A stretch of DNA of 64,000 bases from an uncultured Alphaproteobacteria bacterium (lineage in GTDB: Bacteria > Pseudomonadota > Alphaproteobacteria > HIMB59), in assembly GCA_902619375.1 (NCBI GenBank), contig CACNEB010000004.1, forward strand, positions 1-64,000. Reading direction: 5' to 3'. The notes below the pieces were generated by a model. That model was given only the letters and a program-made list of their open reading frames with translations, had not been told where the DNA came from and made no database searches. The position numbers and the translations under genes were made by a program. Below are positions 37,372-46,104 of the stretch, piece by piece. Numbering within the stretch: the stretch's first letter is position 1; each line of letters opens with the position of its first letter.

Positions 37372-38357
37372 TTGTTTATATAAATAGTTTTTCCAGATCC
37401 GTTTATCCAATTCCAAATTAACTTTTGTAATGAGGTACCTTCAAAATCTTTATAATATAAATCAGTAGCTGTCATAACATGCCCCCACTCAATATTTCCT
37501 TTTAACTTTCTTTCTTCAGCGTTAATTGAAAAACCAGCATTATAAAAAGTTGCGTCTTCGTTTATAGATTGTCTCACTTTATCTAAATTACCTTTCATGT
37601 AAGGATCCCCTATGTTCCAAATAAAAAAAACATTATTCAAATTATTTCTTTCAAATAATGGTCTTGAAGAAAAACAATTTGCCCAATGAGAGTCTTTACA
37701 ATGCTCGACCCTGTCATTATATAAAAACTTTACAATTTTAGGCCATGGTCCATCATTCCATCCTAAGCGAACATTTAAAGACTCTGCGTCTAACCAAAAA
37801 CTGTCAGCAATAATATATGGATTTTCATATCTTTTAATTAGATCTACGTTTAAACCCAAAGCCAAGGACCCAGCACTATAGCCTGCAAAAATTAATTTAT
37901 CTGCTTTTTTAAACTTTTCATCATACTGATTGAAAATATCTTCGATAATGTATCGACCATGAAAATAAACTTTTTTTCCATCAATATTGTTTATGTGCGT
38001 GCCCTGATGTATGTCATTGCTACAATAAGGAATGTAAATGACATTATAGTTGTTGTTAATAAAGTCCTCGACCATAAAAGCTTTACCTCTTTCATTTGAG
38101 ACTGCAGGAGATTTCAATCCGTCATTTCTTGACCTATATTGGTCTTCGTTAGCAGCCACACCCCCTCCTTGAATATACATTAACCAATTATTTGTATTAC
38201 CCTCAAAAAAGGTAAATGTTGCTTGTTCACCGTTGGAGCATAAAGCTTTAGGATCATTGGTTTTTATTAGCTGGGCATTTGAGAAAGATGCGAAAAGTAA
38301 AAGATTTAGTAGAAAAAAAATTTTTACCATAAGTAATTTATAAAAATTTTTTTTCAT
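37368..38357 (-). CDS. Secreted pectin-acetylesterase/Notum-like hydrolase
   Basis: A 329-residue protein with a signal peptide (to about residue 28, SFSNAQ). It has the family features of PAE/Notum alpha/beta hydrolases: the oxyanion loop IQGGGVAAN (about 61-69), YCSNDIHQGTH (about 112-122), the nucleophile serine in FAGYSAGSLALG (about 157-168) and the C-terminal catalytic histidine in WGHVM. Substrates in the family are acetylated polysaccharides or lipid-modified proteins; the substrate here is unknown. It probably acts in the periplasm or outside, on algal glycans if the organism is marine. Confidence 0.78.
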   Translation of the reverse strand: MKKNFYKLLMVKIFFLLNLLLFASFSNAQLIKTNDPKALCSNGEQATFTFFEGNTNNWLMYIQGGGVAANEDQYRSRNDGLKSPAVSNERGKAFMVEDFINNNYNVIYIPYCSNDIHQGTHINNIDGKKVYFHGRYIIEDIFNQYDEKFKKADKLIFAGYSAGSLALGLNVDLIKRYENPYIIADSFWLDAESLNVRLGWNDGPWPKIVKFLYNDRVEHCKDSHWANCFSSRPLFERNNLNNVFFIWNIGDPYMKGNLDKVRQSINEDATFYNAGFSINAEERKLKGNIEWGHVMTATDLYYKDFEGTSLQKLIWNWINGSGKTIYINN

Positions 38358-38370
38358 ATGTCAAAGTTAT

Positions 38371-38447
38371 TGGCGCGCTTGGCAGGAATCGAACCTGCGA
38401 CCCCCAGATTAGGAATCTGGTGCTCTATCCTACTGAGCTACAAGCGC
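38371..38447 (-). tRNA. tRNA-Arg(CCT)
   Basis: On the minus strand: acceptor GCGCTTG/CAAGCGC, discriminator G and encoded CCA at 38373-38371. The anticodon stem CCAGA/TCTGG surrounds TTCCTAA, anticodon CCT. The T arm is GCAGG-TTCGATT-CCTGC. It reads AGG codons. Confidence 0.95.
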
Positions 38448-38491
38448 CTTTGTTTGTATACTTCATAATAATAATTCATAAAATATAAACT

Positions 38492-38980
38492 ATGAAAAAA
38501 AAAGCTGATGAATACCTATATAATGAAGCACTAAAATACTTGGGTAAATATCCAGCAACTAAAAAAAAAATTTCTGAAATTCTAGAAAAAAGACTCAAAA
38601 ATAAAAAGACTTATCAGAAAGTTATTTTCCCAGAAAATATCTCTAAACAAGAACTTATTGATAATATCTTACAAAAATTAGATGATTTAAAGATCATAGA
38701 TGAAAAGCAATATATTGAAACTGTATTTCATTATTATGAACAGTCACTATTTTCTATAAAAAAAATTAAAAATAAACTATATCAAAAAGGTTTTGAACAA
38801 AGCTTAATTGAGGAATATATCTCTAAAAAAGTATCTGAAAATCCAGATTTAGAGCTAGATATTTTAAAACGATTTATTTTAAGAAAAAAACTATCGAAAT
38901 TAGAAACTAGTGAACTTAAAAAAAAGCTCTATCAGCAAAGCTTTTCAGAAAATTCAATATATAAAATAATTAGAGATTAA
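38492..38980 (+). CDS. recX: RecX-family regulator
   Basis: Three-helix-repeat protein that modulates RecA filaments. The 162 residues show the RecX pattern: NEALKYLGKYPATKKKISEIL, LDDLKIIDEKQYIETVFHYYEQS and KIKNKLYQKGFEQSLIEEYI (the repeated KL-x-x-KG motif). No recA is nearby. Its stop abuts the stop of the convergent rpmF with no gap. Confidence 0.82.
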   Translation: MKKKADEYLYNEALKYLGKYPATKKKISEILEKRLKNKKTYQKVIFPENISKQELIDNILQKLDDLKIIDEKQYIETVFHYYEQSLFSIKKIKNKLYQKGFEQSLIEEYISKKVSENPDLELDILKRFILRKKLSKLETSELKKKLYQQSFSENSIYKIIRD

Positions 38981-39244
38981 TTACTTAGATGCAGCTGGTG
39001 CTTCAATAGTTTTAGTTGTTTCGTCAGTATTTACAGGTGCTTGACCCTCGACATCTTTATCTTTTTTAGCTTTTTTTATAATTATTTGCTTACCCCTGTA
39101 CATACCAGTACTGAGATCAATATGATGGGGTCTTCTCAATTCACCTGATTTTTTGTCTTCTGCGAATAGTTGAGTGCCCGCTCTATGATGAGAGCGCCTC
39201 ATATTCCTTTTTGAAGGTGTAGTTTTTCTTTTTGGAACTGCCAT
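38981..39244 (-). CDS. rpmF: Ribosomal protein L32
   Basis: Large-subunit protein starting [20 protein letters not shown], which fixes the ATG at 39244; the upstream in-frame extension to 39307 is not family-like. The 87 residues exceed the usual 56-62. About 25 extra residues ([16 protein letters not shown] and onward) form a polar tail. The plsX/fabH genes that often follow rpmF are absent. Confidence 0.95.
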   Translation of the reverse strand: MAVPKRKTTPSKRNMRRSHHRAGTQLFAEDKKSGELRRPHHIDLSTGMYRGKQIIIKKAKKDKDVEGQAPVNTDETTKTIEAPAASK

Positions 39245-39308
39245 ATTAGAGCGATAACATAATAAAAATTTGTATAAATTACAATAATAATGTATAAATC
39301 TGCCCACA

Positions 39309-39632
39309 ATGCAAGAAGAGCAAATCGATTTAGGTCACAAAAGAACATGCCCCTGCGGTAGCGTCAAGTATTATGATTTTTATCAGGACGTAATTAACTG
39401 TCCAGAGTGTGGTAAATCTATTGAAGCTGTAAATATAGCAAAACCTAAAAGAGGAAGAAAAGCGGGAATTAGCGTTGCAACACCTACTAAGACTGCCAAA
39501 GAAAACGATGAATTAAAAGACCTAATTGAAGAAACAGAAAATACTGATACTCAAACTGAAGATACCGATAACCTAGCAGAAGATATAAGCATTGATATAC
39601 CGACTGATAAAAACGAAGAAGGAACTAATTAA
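39309..39632 (+). CDS. FYDLN-acid family zinc-ribbon protein
   Basis: A 107-residue protein with an N-terminal zinc ribbon ([20 protein letters not shown] ... NCPECGKS, about 8-36) and a long acidic C-terminal tail (about 65-107, ending NEEGTN). This matches the alphaproteobacterial FYDLN-acid family, in which the FYDLN motif here reads YYDFY. Its function is unknown. It is divergent from rpmF and converges with carD. Confidence 0.85.
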   Translation: MQEEQIDLGHKRTCPCGSVKYYDFYQDVINCPECGKSIEAVNIAKPKRGRKAGISVATPTKTAKENDELKDLIEETENTDTQTEDTDNLAEDISIDIPTDKNEEGTN

Positions 39633-39633
39633 T

Positions 39634-40323
39634 TTATCTTTTATTTAAAATTTCTAATATTTTTGTTGATGCTTCCTCGAACTTTAAACTTGAAGATATT
39701 GCAAATTCTCTAGTATATCTCTCAAAAGCTACCTGAAACATCTGACGCTCACTATAAGACTGCTCAGTTTGATCATCTTTTCGAAATAGGTCTCGAACGA
39801 CCTCTGAAAGAAGTTTTATATCACCAGAGTTTATCTTTTGGTCGTACTCTTGTGCTCTTCTACTCCACATTGCTTTTTTAATTTTTGGTTTTTGTTTCAA
39901 GACAGAGAGAGTTCTAGTCATAGATGGTTTACTTGTAATGTTTCTTAGACCAATTAATTTAGCTTTAGCAAACGGAACTCTAATTGTTAGCTTATCTTGA
40001 AAAAACTGAATGACATATAATTGTTCTTCCACTAAATCATATTGAAACTTTTCTATTGTAAGAATTCTTCCCACGCCGTGAGTAGGATAAACAATATTTT
40101 CTCCTGCTTTAAATTCCTGTGGGACTATAACTTTTTTAATCTTTGGAGCTTTTGGGGTAACAATTTTTTTAACTAATTTTTTACCTACTTTTTTTGCTAC
40201 TTTTTTTACAATTTGTTTTTTTTTGGTAGAAGACTTTTTTTTAACTTCAACTTTTTTTTTTGTTTTAACTTTTGTGGTTTTTTTTATTACTTTTTTTTTT
40301 GTAGCTTTTTTTTTAACTGGCAT
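39634..40323 (-). CDS. carD: CarD-family transcriptional regulator with histone-like N-tail
   Basis: RNA-polymerase-binding regulator stabilising open complexes, notably at rRNA promoters. The CarD/RID domain starts near residue 70 (FKAGENIVYPTHGVGRILTIE) and is followed by the helical DNA-contacting part (RRAQEYDQKINSGDIKLLSEVVRDLFRK). The first about 65 residues are almost only Lys, Val and Thr with KKKATKKK-like repeats, resembling a histone H1 tail. The start overlaps the fdxA stop as TAATG. Confidence 0.9.
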   Translation of the reverse strand: MPVKKKATKKKVIKKTTKVKTKKKVEVKKKSSTKKKQIVKKVAKKVGKKLVKKIVTPKAPKIKKVIVPQEFKAGENIVYPTHGVGRILTIEKFQYDLVEEQLYVIQFFQDKLTIRVPFAKAKLIGLRNITSKPSMTRTLSVLKQKPKIKKAMWSRRAQEYDQKINSGDIKLLSEVVRDLFRKDDQTEQSYSERQMFQVAFERYTREFAISSSLKFEEASTKILEILNKR

Positions 40324-40655
40324 TAATCAGCTCCTTTTTCACTGAAATGATTTTCGAATTTATTTTCTACCCCTTCCCACTTTTTTGCATCAGCAGGGGC
40401 ATCTTTTTTTGTGGTTATATTAGGCCAAACTTGTGAATATTTTTCATTTACATCTAACCATTTTGTACCATCATCCAATTCGTCTGGGATAATGGCTTCA
40501 ACTGGACATTCCGGTTCACATACTCCGCAGTCAATACATTCATCAGGGTTAATAACAAGCATATTTTCACCCTCGTAAAAGCAATCCACGGGACATACCT
40601 CAACACAATCCATGTATTTGCACTTAACACACTTATCATTAACTAAGTAGGTCAT
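40323..40655 (-). CDS. fdxA: Seven-iron ferredoxin FdxA
   Basis: Cytoplasmic electron carrier with one [3Fe-4S] and one [4Fe-4S] cluster. The 110 residues have [18 protein letters not shown] (9-26) and [16 protein letters not shown] (about 40-55). [11 protein letters not shown] is the conserved C-terminal segment. The fdxA-carD adjacency is common in Alphaproteobacteria. Confidence 0.95.
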   Translation of the reverse strand: MTYLVNDKCVKCKYMDCVEVCPVDCFYEGENMLVINPDECIDCGVCEPECPVEAIIPDELDDGTKWLDVNEKYSQVWPNITTKKDAPADAKKWEGVENKFENHFSEKGAD

Positions 40656-41089
40656 AGGCTGTCTTTTACTCTATTTCTAATCAATATAAAATCTTTATCT
40701 TCTAGGCCAAGTAAAGTTGATATTTTTCTAACAGTAGAAACCTCAAGCTGATCCTCTTTGCCATCAACCATTAAAACTTGCCAACAAATTAGAATTACAT
40801 CCATTCTCTGTTCATAACTAAGCGATTTTTTAAGTCTGTATGAAAACTGAGATAAGTCAGTATTGAAATGTTGTTGGTTGGCTAAATTATTAAATTGCTC
40901 TTTATTATTCTGAATTGGTATTTTAAAGTAAAACTCTACTAATTCAGAGGCAAAACTAATTTCTTGTTCTGAAATTTCATGATCTGCAATGATAATTTCG
41001 TAAATCAGATTATATAAATCTGACTCAAAAGAGTGATCATCATTTTTATCCTTCTTTTCATTAAAGGATTGGAAAAATTTACTTAACAT
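40652..41089 (-). CDS. TerB-like helical protein
   Basis: A 145-residue acidic, all-helical protein with the TerB-like pattern: [24 protein letters not shown] and [30 protein letters not shown] (about 94-123), each with an acidic metal-binding-like ADxE/VDGxE motif. The role is unknown; the family is not limited to tellurite resistance. It overlaps the helicase gene by 11 bp and fdxA by 4 bp. Confidence 0.75.
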   Translation of the reverse strand: MLSKFFQSFNEKKDKNDDHSFESDLYNLIYEIIIADHEISEQEISFASELVEFYFKIPIQNNKEQFNNLANQQHFNTDLSQFSYRLKKSLSYEQRMDVILICWQVLMVDGKEDQLEVSTVRKISTLLGLEDKDFILIRNRVKDSL

Positions 41090-43631
41090 TTATATTTTTT
41101 AATTGATCAAAAGGATTATTAAATAGTTTTTTTGGTGATGGCTTTTTTACTTTTTTTGATGGTTTTTTCAATACTTTTTTGTTTTTATTTTGTTTTAACT
41201 CTGATGTCTTATTTGCATTAATTTTTTTAGAAATAATTAAATCATTCTCTGCTATCTCTTGAATATTTAAATATCTACTTTTTATTATACTAATTAATTT
41301 ATCTTTTTTAATACCTAAAAGGTTAGATAAATCCATAGGAAGTGAGAAAGGGCCTCTGTTTTCTCTTTTGAATAATTGTTTTTCAAACTCATTAAAAATA
41401 TCAAGTCTTATTAGTAAGTTATCTTTAGAAATAAAACCTAAGAAAGTTAATAAATCTTCATTTAACTTATTTTGAATATTAAGAGTTGCATTGCCATCTT
41501 TTGGTATGTATTCATTAATATTTAAACGCTCATCATTATATAAATTCCATAAATGAAACTTTAACTTCATATATTCGGGTCTGATTAATTCAGAATTAAA
41601 TATAACATTCTTTCCTAATCTGAAATTTAGGGAATGTATTTCTTTTCTTTGCGGTTCATCAATCAGCTTAAATTCATCTAATATATTTATTTGGTAAAGA
41701 TTATATTGGCTTTCAATGATCTTAAAAATAAAACTTCTTTCCACTGGTTTTGAATTAAATTTTTTTAGTTTGTCCGATAAATCCAATTTCGAAAGGTAAT
41801 TTTTCTCGAACCAATTTTGAATTTTCTCCTGAATTTTTTTGATATTGTCAGGTGATACTAGTAAATCGTCTAGGATTGGTTCTAAAATAGGATGGTTAAT
41901 ATCTTTTCCTTTTTTAAATATTGCTACGTTTGTATCCCCCCATTTAACATATAAATTCTGAAAATTTCCTTTCTCATCAACTTTTGAATCGATCAGCAAG
42001 CTTTCATTCGGCGCTGCTATAAAATTATCAATGTTAAACGACATATACGGGAAAATTTGCTCTTTAATTATTCTATGGTAGTTGTTATTTAAAATATCTT
42101 TATATTTTTCATCAAAAAAAATTTTAAAACCTTTTATAACTCCTATTTTTTCATCTTTTATCTTAACATATCTATTTTCAGTTAATGATATATTTTTTTT
42201 ACTGATATTTAAATTTTGAATCATCTCACTTTTATTTTTATCAACAAATTTTTGCATTAAGCTTATATGTATCTCCTCAGACAGTTTGTTTTCAATATTT
42301 TTAACAGTTTCAACCCAAATAGAGTTTCTTATCCAGTGTTTCTGGTTAGTAATGTATAGCCAAGTCCTTGTTTCATTTAAGTTGTAGATAAGGTCATCAA
42401 TACTACCGTTATAATTTTGTAAGTAAGAAATTTCTTTATCTAAAAATTTGTCACTAAATACCCATTGATTATTTATGAGTTCATTGAATATTTTTGTTAA
42501 CAGCTCAATATGTTTTTCATCTGAAATATTTTGATAATCTGGTATTCGACATACATCCCATAATTGTTTTAAGATTTCGGGATTATCAAATTTAAAATTT
42601 TTTTTATGATCCTTTAGGAACCTAATTAAAAATTTTTGATCCTCAGCATCTTTTTTTAGAATAAGTCGATGATTATCTGATTTCTTTTTTAGAGAATTTA
42701 CTAATTCATATTCTGACTTAAATGATAGAAGGTGATTTCGCCAAAAAACTTTTTTAACAGATTCAAATTTATGTGCTTGTATATTTTCTATAGAGTCCAG
42801 TTTCGTAAACTTTGCCCCGAGAGTAGTCCCAAAGTAACCAGATTTTGTATAGCGACCAGCCCTTCCTGCAATTTGACCTATCTCCATATCATTCAAAGGT
42901 CGAACATATTTTCCATCAAACTTTTCTAAACCAGAGAAATAGACTTGGTTGATATCTAAATTCAAGCCCATTCCTATTGCATCGGTGGCTACTATATAAT
43001 CAACTTCTCCATCCTCATATAATTTAACTTGAGAATTTCTAGTTTTGGGGCTGAGCGCTCCAGCGACAAGAGCCACACCTCCTTTTAAACTTCTAATCTG
43101 TTCAGCAATTTCGTAAAGACCAATTAAATTAAAAGCAATAATTGCTGATCGAGGTTTAATGTTTTGAATTTTTTTATGGCCAATAAAATTTAATTCTGAA
43201 AATCTATTTTTGAAAGTTATTTTTGCATCAGGAATTAATTCTCTAGTAATTTCCTCCATGGTAAGAGAACCAAGAAAAATAGTTTTTTGTTCTCCACGAG
43301 AATGTAAGAGTCTTTGGGTGAATATGTGTCCTCTCTCATAGTCAGATGCTAACTGAATTTCATCTACACAAACAAATTCAAAAAAATCATCTGGCATCGA
43401 TTCGACGGTACAAAAAAAATATTTTGCATTTGAGGGAATTATTTTTTCTTCACCAGTAATTAAAGCAATTTGATTTATAGGATAAAGTTTGCATGCTTTA
43501 TCATAATTTTCTCTTGCCAAAAGCCTTAAAGGGAAACCAAAAACACCGTTTTTAAAGGAAAACATTTGTTCAAAAGCATAAAATGTTTTTCCAGTGTTAG
43601 TTGGGCCTAAAATTATTTCAATTTGATTCAT
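41079..43631 (-). CDS. Suv3-like RNA helicase
   Basis: Superfamily 2 helicase related to mitochondrial SUV3 and found widely in Alphaproteobacteria. The 850 residues carry the P-loop GPTNTGKT (9-16), VDEIQLA (motif II), LGSLT (III), ALVAGALSP, VATDAIGMGLNLD and QIAGRAGRYT (VI). The C-terminal end (about 800-850) is a Lys/Pro-rich tail with NKKVLKKPSKKVKKPSPKK split across it. It probably unwinds structured RNA in turnover or ribosome-related processes. It is the first gene of the helicase-terB-fdxA-carD run. Confidence 0.9.
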   Translation of the reverse strand: MNQIEIILGPTNTGKTFYAFEQMFSFKNGVFGFPLRLLARENYDKACKLYPINQIALITGEEKIIPSNAKYFFCTVESMPDDFFEFVCVDEIQLASDYERGHIFTQRLLHSRGEQKTIFLGSLTMEEITRELIPDAKITFKNRFSELNFIGHKKIQNIKPRSAIIAFNLIGLYEIAEQIRSLKGGVALVAGALSPKTRNSQVKLYEDGEVDYIVATDAIGMGLNLDINQVYFSGLEKFDGKYVRPLNDMEIGQIAGRAGRYTKSGYFGTTLGAKFTKLDSIENIQAHKFESVKKVFWRNHLLSFKSEYELVNSLKKKSDNHRLILKKDAEDQKFLIRFLKDHKKNFKFDNPEILKQLWDVCRIPDYQNISDEKHIELLTKIFNELINNQWVFSDKFLDKEISYLQNYNGSIDDLIYNLNETRTWLYITNQKHWIRNSIWVETVKNIENKLSEEIHISLMQKFVDKNKSEMIQNLNISKKNISLTENRYVKIKDEKIGVIKGFKIFFDEKYKDILNNNYHRIIKEQIFPYMSFNIDNFIAAPNESLLIDSKVDEKGNFQNLYVKWGDTNVAIFKKGKDINHPILEPILDDLLVSPDNIKKIQEKIQNWFEKNYLSKLDLSDKLKKFNSKPVERSFIFKIIESQYNLYQINILDEFKLIDEPQRKEIHSLNFRLGKNVIFNSELIRPEYMKLKFHLWNLYNDERLNINEYIPKDGNATLNIQNKLNEDLLTFLGFISKDNLLIRLDIFNEFEKQLFKRENRGPFSLPMDLSNLLGIKKDKLISIIKSRYLNIQEIAENDLIISKKINANKTSELKQNKNKKVLKKPSKKVKKPSPKKLFNNPFDQLKNINVK

Positions 43632-43679
43632 TCAATGAAAAGAAGTTACCATAAATAAAATGTTGACTTAATTAAATAC

Positions 43680-43743
43680 TTTCTTAAGTTTTTTTTAAGA
43701 AAATGAATATCATTAGATATTCGTTTTATACTTACTAGTAAGT
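43680..43743 (+). promoter_or_regulatory. Three inverted repeats upstream of the histone H1-like gene
   Basis: TTTCTT/AAGAAA around a T run (43680-43702), the 7-bp stem GAATATC/GATATTC with a 4-base loop (43705-43722), and a perfect 14-bp palindrome ACTTACTAGTAAGT (43730-43743). The last ends 21 bases before the ATG. They look like operator sites or leader RNA hairpins; the regulator is unknown. Confidence 0.5.
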
Positions 43744-43764
43744 GTAAAAAGTAAGGAGGCTATA

Positions 43765-44079
43765 ATGGCTAAAAAGAGAAAAGCTGCAAAAAAGAAAGCA
43801 GCACCTAAGAAAACAAAAGCAGCAAAAAAGGAAGCACCTAAAAAGAAGAAGGCTGCAAAAAAGAAAGCAGCACCTAAAAGAAAAGATGCAAAAAAGAAAG
43901 AAGCACCTAATAAGAAAAAAGCCACTAAGAAAAAAGCTGTAAGAAGGAAAGCTGCAAAGAAAAAGGCAGCTCCTAAAAAAAGGAAAGCTGCAAAAAAGAA
44001 AGCAGCACCTAAAAAGAGAAAAGCTGCTAAGAAAAAGGCAGCTCCTAAGAAGAGAAAAGCTTCAAGAAAAAGAAGATAA
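43765..44079 (+). CDS. Histone H1-like Lys/Ala repeat protein
   Basis: A 104-residue protein made almost only of Lys, Ala, Pro and Arg, with about ten copies of AAPKK(R/K)KAAKK-type units. It resembles the C-terminal domain of eukaryotic H1 and bacterial Hc1/AlgP-like proteins, which bind and compact DNA. It lacks any globular domain. TAAGGAGG lies 9 bases before the ATG, a strong ribosome site, and a terminator follows. Repeated DNA makes copy-number change likely between strains. Confidence 0.8.
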   Translation: MAKKRKAAKKKAAPKKTKAAKKEAPKKKKAAKKKAAPKRKDAKKKEAPNKKKATKKKAVRRKAAKKKAAPKKRKAAKKKAAPKKRKAAKKKAAPKKRKASRKRR

Positions 44080-44110
44080 TTTTCTAAGTTTTAAATATTT
44101 AAAACATCAA

Positions 44111-44138
44111 AAGCGGGTTATAATCACCCGCTTTTTTT
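44111..44138 (+). terminator. Rho-independent terminator abutting ccmA
   Basis: 8-bp stem AAGCGGGT/ACCCGCTT with loop TATAATC, followed by TTTTT that runs directly into the ccmA ATG at 44139. It ends the histone-like transcript and leaves no room for a ccmA ribosome site. Confidence 0.85.
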
Positions 44139-44741
44139 ATGATAGAAGTTAACAACTTATCTTTTGCTAGAGGAAATAATCTTATCTACAAAAATATTAA
44201 TTTTAAAATACATCCTGGTGAATTATTGCTCATTCAGGGTGCAAATGGTGTCGGCAAAACAACCCTATTATCTAATATCGTCAATTTTATAGATCCACTA
44301 GAAGGCAGTATAACTTACAATAACTTAGTTATTGATAATGATATTGCCTCTCAATCTTTTTTATATATTGGCGAAACTAACTTTGCCCATGACTCTCTGA
44401 CTTTAAATCAAAATATTGAATATTGGCTTTCAATACATAATGTAAAATTTAATAATTCGATAAAAAATAAAAGCGTAAATTATTTTTTTCAAGAATTAAA
44501 TCTTGATAAAAAATTTTATCAGCTTTCATTTGGTCAAAAGAAAAAACTTCAATTGCTACTACTCATGTTAGTTAATAAACCCGTTTGGATACTTGATGAT
44601 CCACTCAGTGGGCTTGATGACAGAACAATAATTAATTTAAATACTTTGTTTGAAAAAAAGTTAGAAAATAAGGGAATAATTATATTAGCAAGTCATCAAA
44701 ATATTACTTTAAATAATTATAAAACACTTCAATTAACATGA
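44139..44741 (+). CDS. ccmA: Heme exporter ATP-binding protein CcmA
   Basis: ATPase of the CcmAB transporter that releases holo-CcmE in cytochrome c maturation. The 200 residues contain the P-loop QGANGVGKTTL (about 35-45), the signature YQLSFGQKKKLQLL and the Walker B region VWILDDPLSGLDD. The start codon directly follows a terminator T run, so translation may be leaderless or use read-through. It overlaps ccmB by 4 bp. Confidence 0.93.
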   Translation: MIEVNNLSFARGNNLIYKNINFKIHPGELLLIQGANGVGKTTLLSNIVNFIDPLEGSITYNNLVIDNDIASQSFLYIGETNFAHDSLTLNQNIEYWLSIHNVKFNNSIKNKSVNYFFQELNLDKKFYQLSFGQKKKLQLLLLMLVNKPVWILDDPLSGLDDRTIINLNTLFEKKLENKGIIILASHQNITLNNYKTLQLT

Positions 44742-45397
44742 TAAAAAATTTTTTTAAATTAATTTCAAGTGAATTTCAACTAATGCTTAAAGGAAGTATC
44801 TTCAGTTTTGTTCTTTATTGTTTATTAATTATTTCATGTGCCATTTTTGCATTATCATTAAAACACCAGTCAATGGGAATTAATGCGCCGTTATCTTTCT
44901 TATACATAATGATTTTTTTTATTTCATTATTTAAAGTTGAAAAAATTTATGATCAAGATTTTGATGAAGCAAAACTTCATCAGTATCTACTTTCACCTTT
45001 CTCTTTAGAGATAATTGTTTTTGTTAAAAATATGATGATCTATTTAAATTTAATCATTTTTTTCTTTATATTCTCTCCACTAATTTTGATTATTTTAAAT
45101 ATCGATCTAACATATTTGTTAAAGATAAATATTCTTCTGGCGCTATCTCTTTTAAGTATTATTTTTATAGCTTCAATAACGGCATCTATAACAATCTCTA
45201 AGAATAATAGACTCTCGCTTACAAGTATTTTAACATTGCCTCTTTTTGTCCCTATTCTTATATTTTCTATGGCAATAACGGATTTAATTGATTTTAATAC
45301 AGGTAGAATGTATTTATTTTTTGTAGCTTATTTTTTATTAAATTTGGCCTTTTCACCTTTACTAACTAGTTTTGCTCTTAAAAAATTATCAGTCTAA
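44738..45397 (+). CDS. ccmB: Heme exporter permease CcmB
   Basis: Membrane partner of CcmA. The 219 residues have six helices. KIYDQDFDEAKLHQYLLSPFSLEIIVF (about 68-94) corresponds to the family LFxxDxxDGsLE...P segment. It overlaps ccmA by 4 bp and shares one base with ccmC. Confidence 0.9.
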   Translation: MIKNFFKLISSEFQLMLKGSIFSFVLYCLLIISCAIFALSLKHQSMGINAPLSFLYIMIFFISLFKVEKIYDQDFDEAKLHQYLLSPFSLEIIVFVKNMMIYLNLIIFFFIFSPLILIILNIDLTYLLKINILLALSLLSIIFIASITASITISKNNRLSLTSILTLPLFVPILIFSMAITDLIDFNTGRMYLFFVAYFLLNLAFSPLLTSFALKKLSV

Positions 45398-46104
45398 TGT
45401 TTGCTATAACTCCGAATATACTTTCTAATTTTATGAACTCTCTATCTAGATATGTTATTTTATTATCACTTATATTGATTTGTGTTTCTATTTTTCTGAT
45501 TATTTTTTTAGAAAATGATTATTATCAAGGCATCTCATTCAAAATAATGTTTATCCATGTGCCCACTGCTTGGTTATCATTGGCAATTTTTCTGATCATG
45601 GGAATTAGTAGTATAGTTGGCTTAATATTTAAATCCCCAACAGCATTCACAGTTGCAAGATCGTTATCTCCAATAGGGTTGATAATGAGCATTGTTGTTT
45701 TAGTTACTGGGTCTATATGGGGAAATTTGACTTGGGGAGCGTATTGGGTATGGGATGCGAGGTTAACTTCAATGTTAATTTTAGCTTTTATTTACTTAGG
45801 TCACATTCTTCTTTTGTATTCATTTGAGCACTTCCAAAAAGCAGATTTTGCAGCGTCAGTTCTAGCAATAATAGGAATGGTGAATCTTCCTATTGTAAAG
45901 TTTTCGGTTGATTGGTGGACAACTCTACATCAGGAAAGTAGTGTTTTAAGAATTGGAGGGCCTAGTATGACTAACGATTATCTTATTACATTATTAGTAA
46001 GTTTTTTTGGTATTTTTATGCTCACAATATTTTGGTTTTCAAACATTTTTTATATAATTGTTGAAAAAAGGAAGATAGAGAGGTCTAAACTTTTAAATGA
46101 CTAG
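45397..46104 (+). CDS. ccmC: Heme exporter protein CcmC
   Basis: Inner-membrane heme handling protein that loads heme on CcmE. The 235 residues have the tryptophan-rich motif WGAYWVWDARLTSMLILAFIY (about 109-129), the flanking heme-ligand histidines in FIHVPTAW and VDWWTTLHQ, and six helices. It overlaps ccmD by 8 bp. Confidence 0.95.
   Translation: MFAITPNILSNFMNSLSRYVILLSLILICVSIFLIIFLENDYYQGISFKIMFIHVPTAWLSLAIFLIMGISSIVGLIFKSPTAFTVARSLSPIGLIMSIVVLVTGSIWGNLTWGAYWVWDARLTSMLILAFIYLGHILLLYSFEHFQKADFAASVLAIIGMVNLPIVKFSVDWWTTLHQESSVLRIGGPSMTNDYLITLLVSFFGIFMLTIFWFSNIFYIIVEKRKIERSKLLND

Noticed and set aside
40652..41089. Tellurite-resistance function for the TerB-like protein
   Set aside because: There are no other ter genes, and TerB-like folds occur in many contexts, so only a fold-level call is made.
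43713..43925. Minus-strand Phe/Ala-rich frame opposite the histone-like gene
   Set aside because: A by-product of the Lys/Ala codon repeats; the plus strand has the ribosome site and a terminator.
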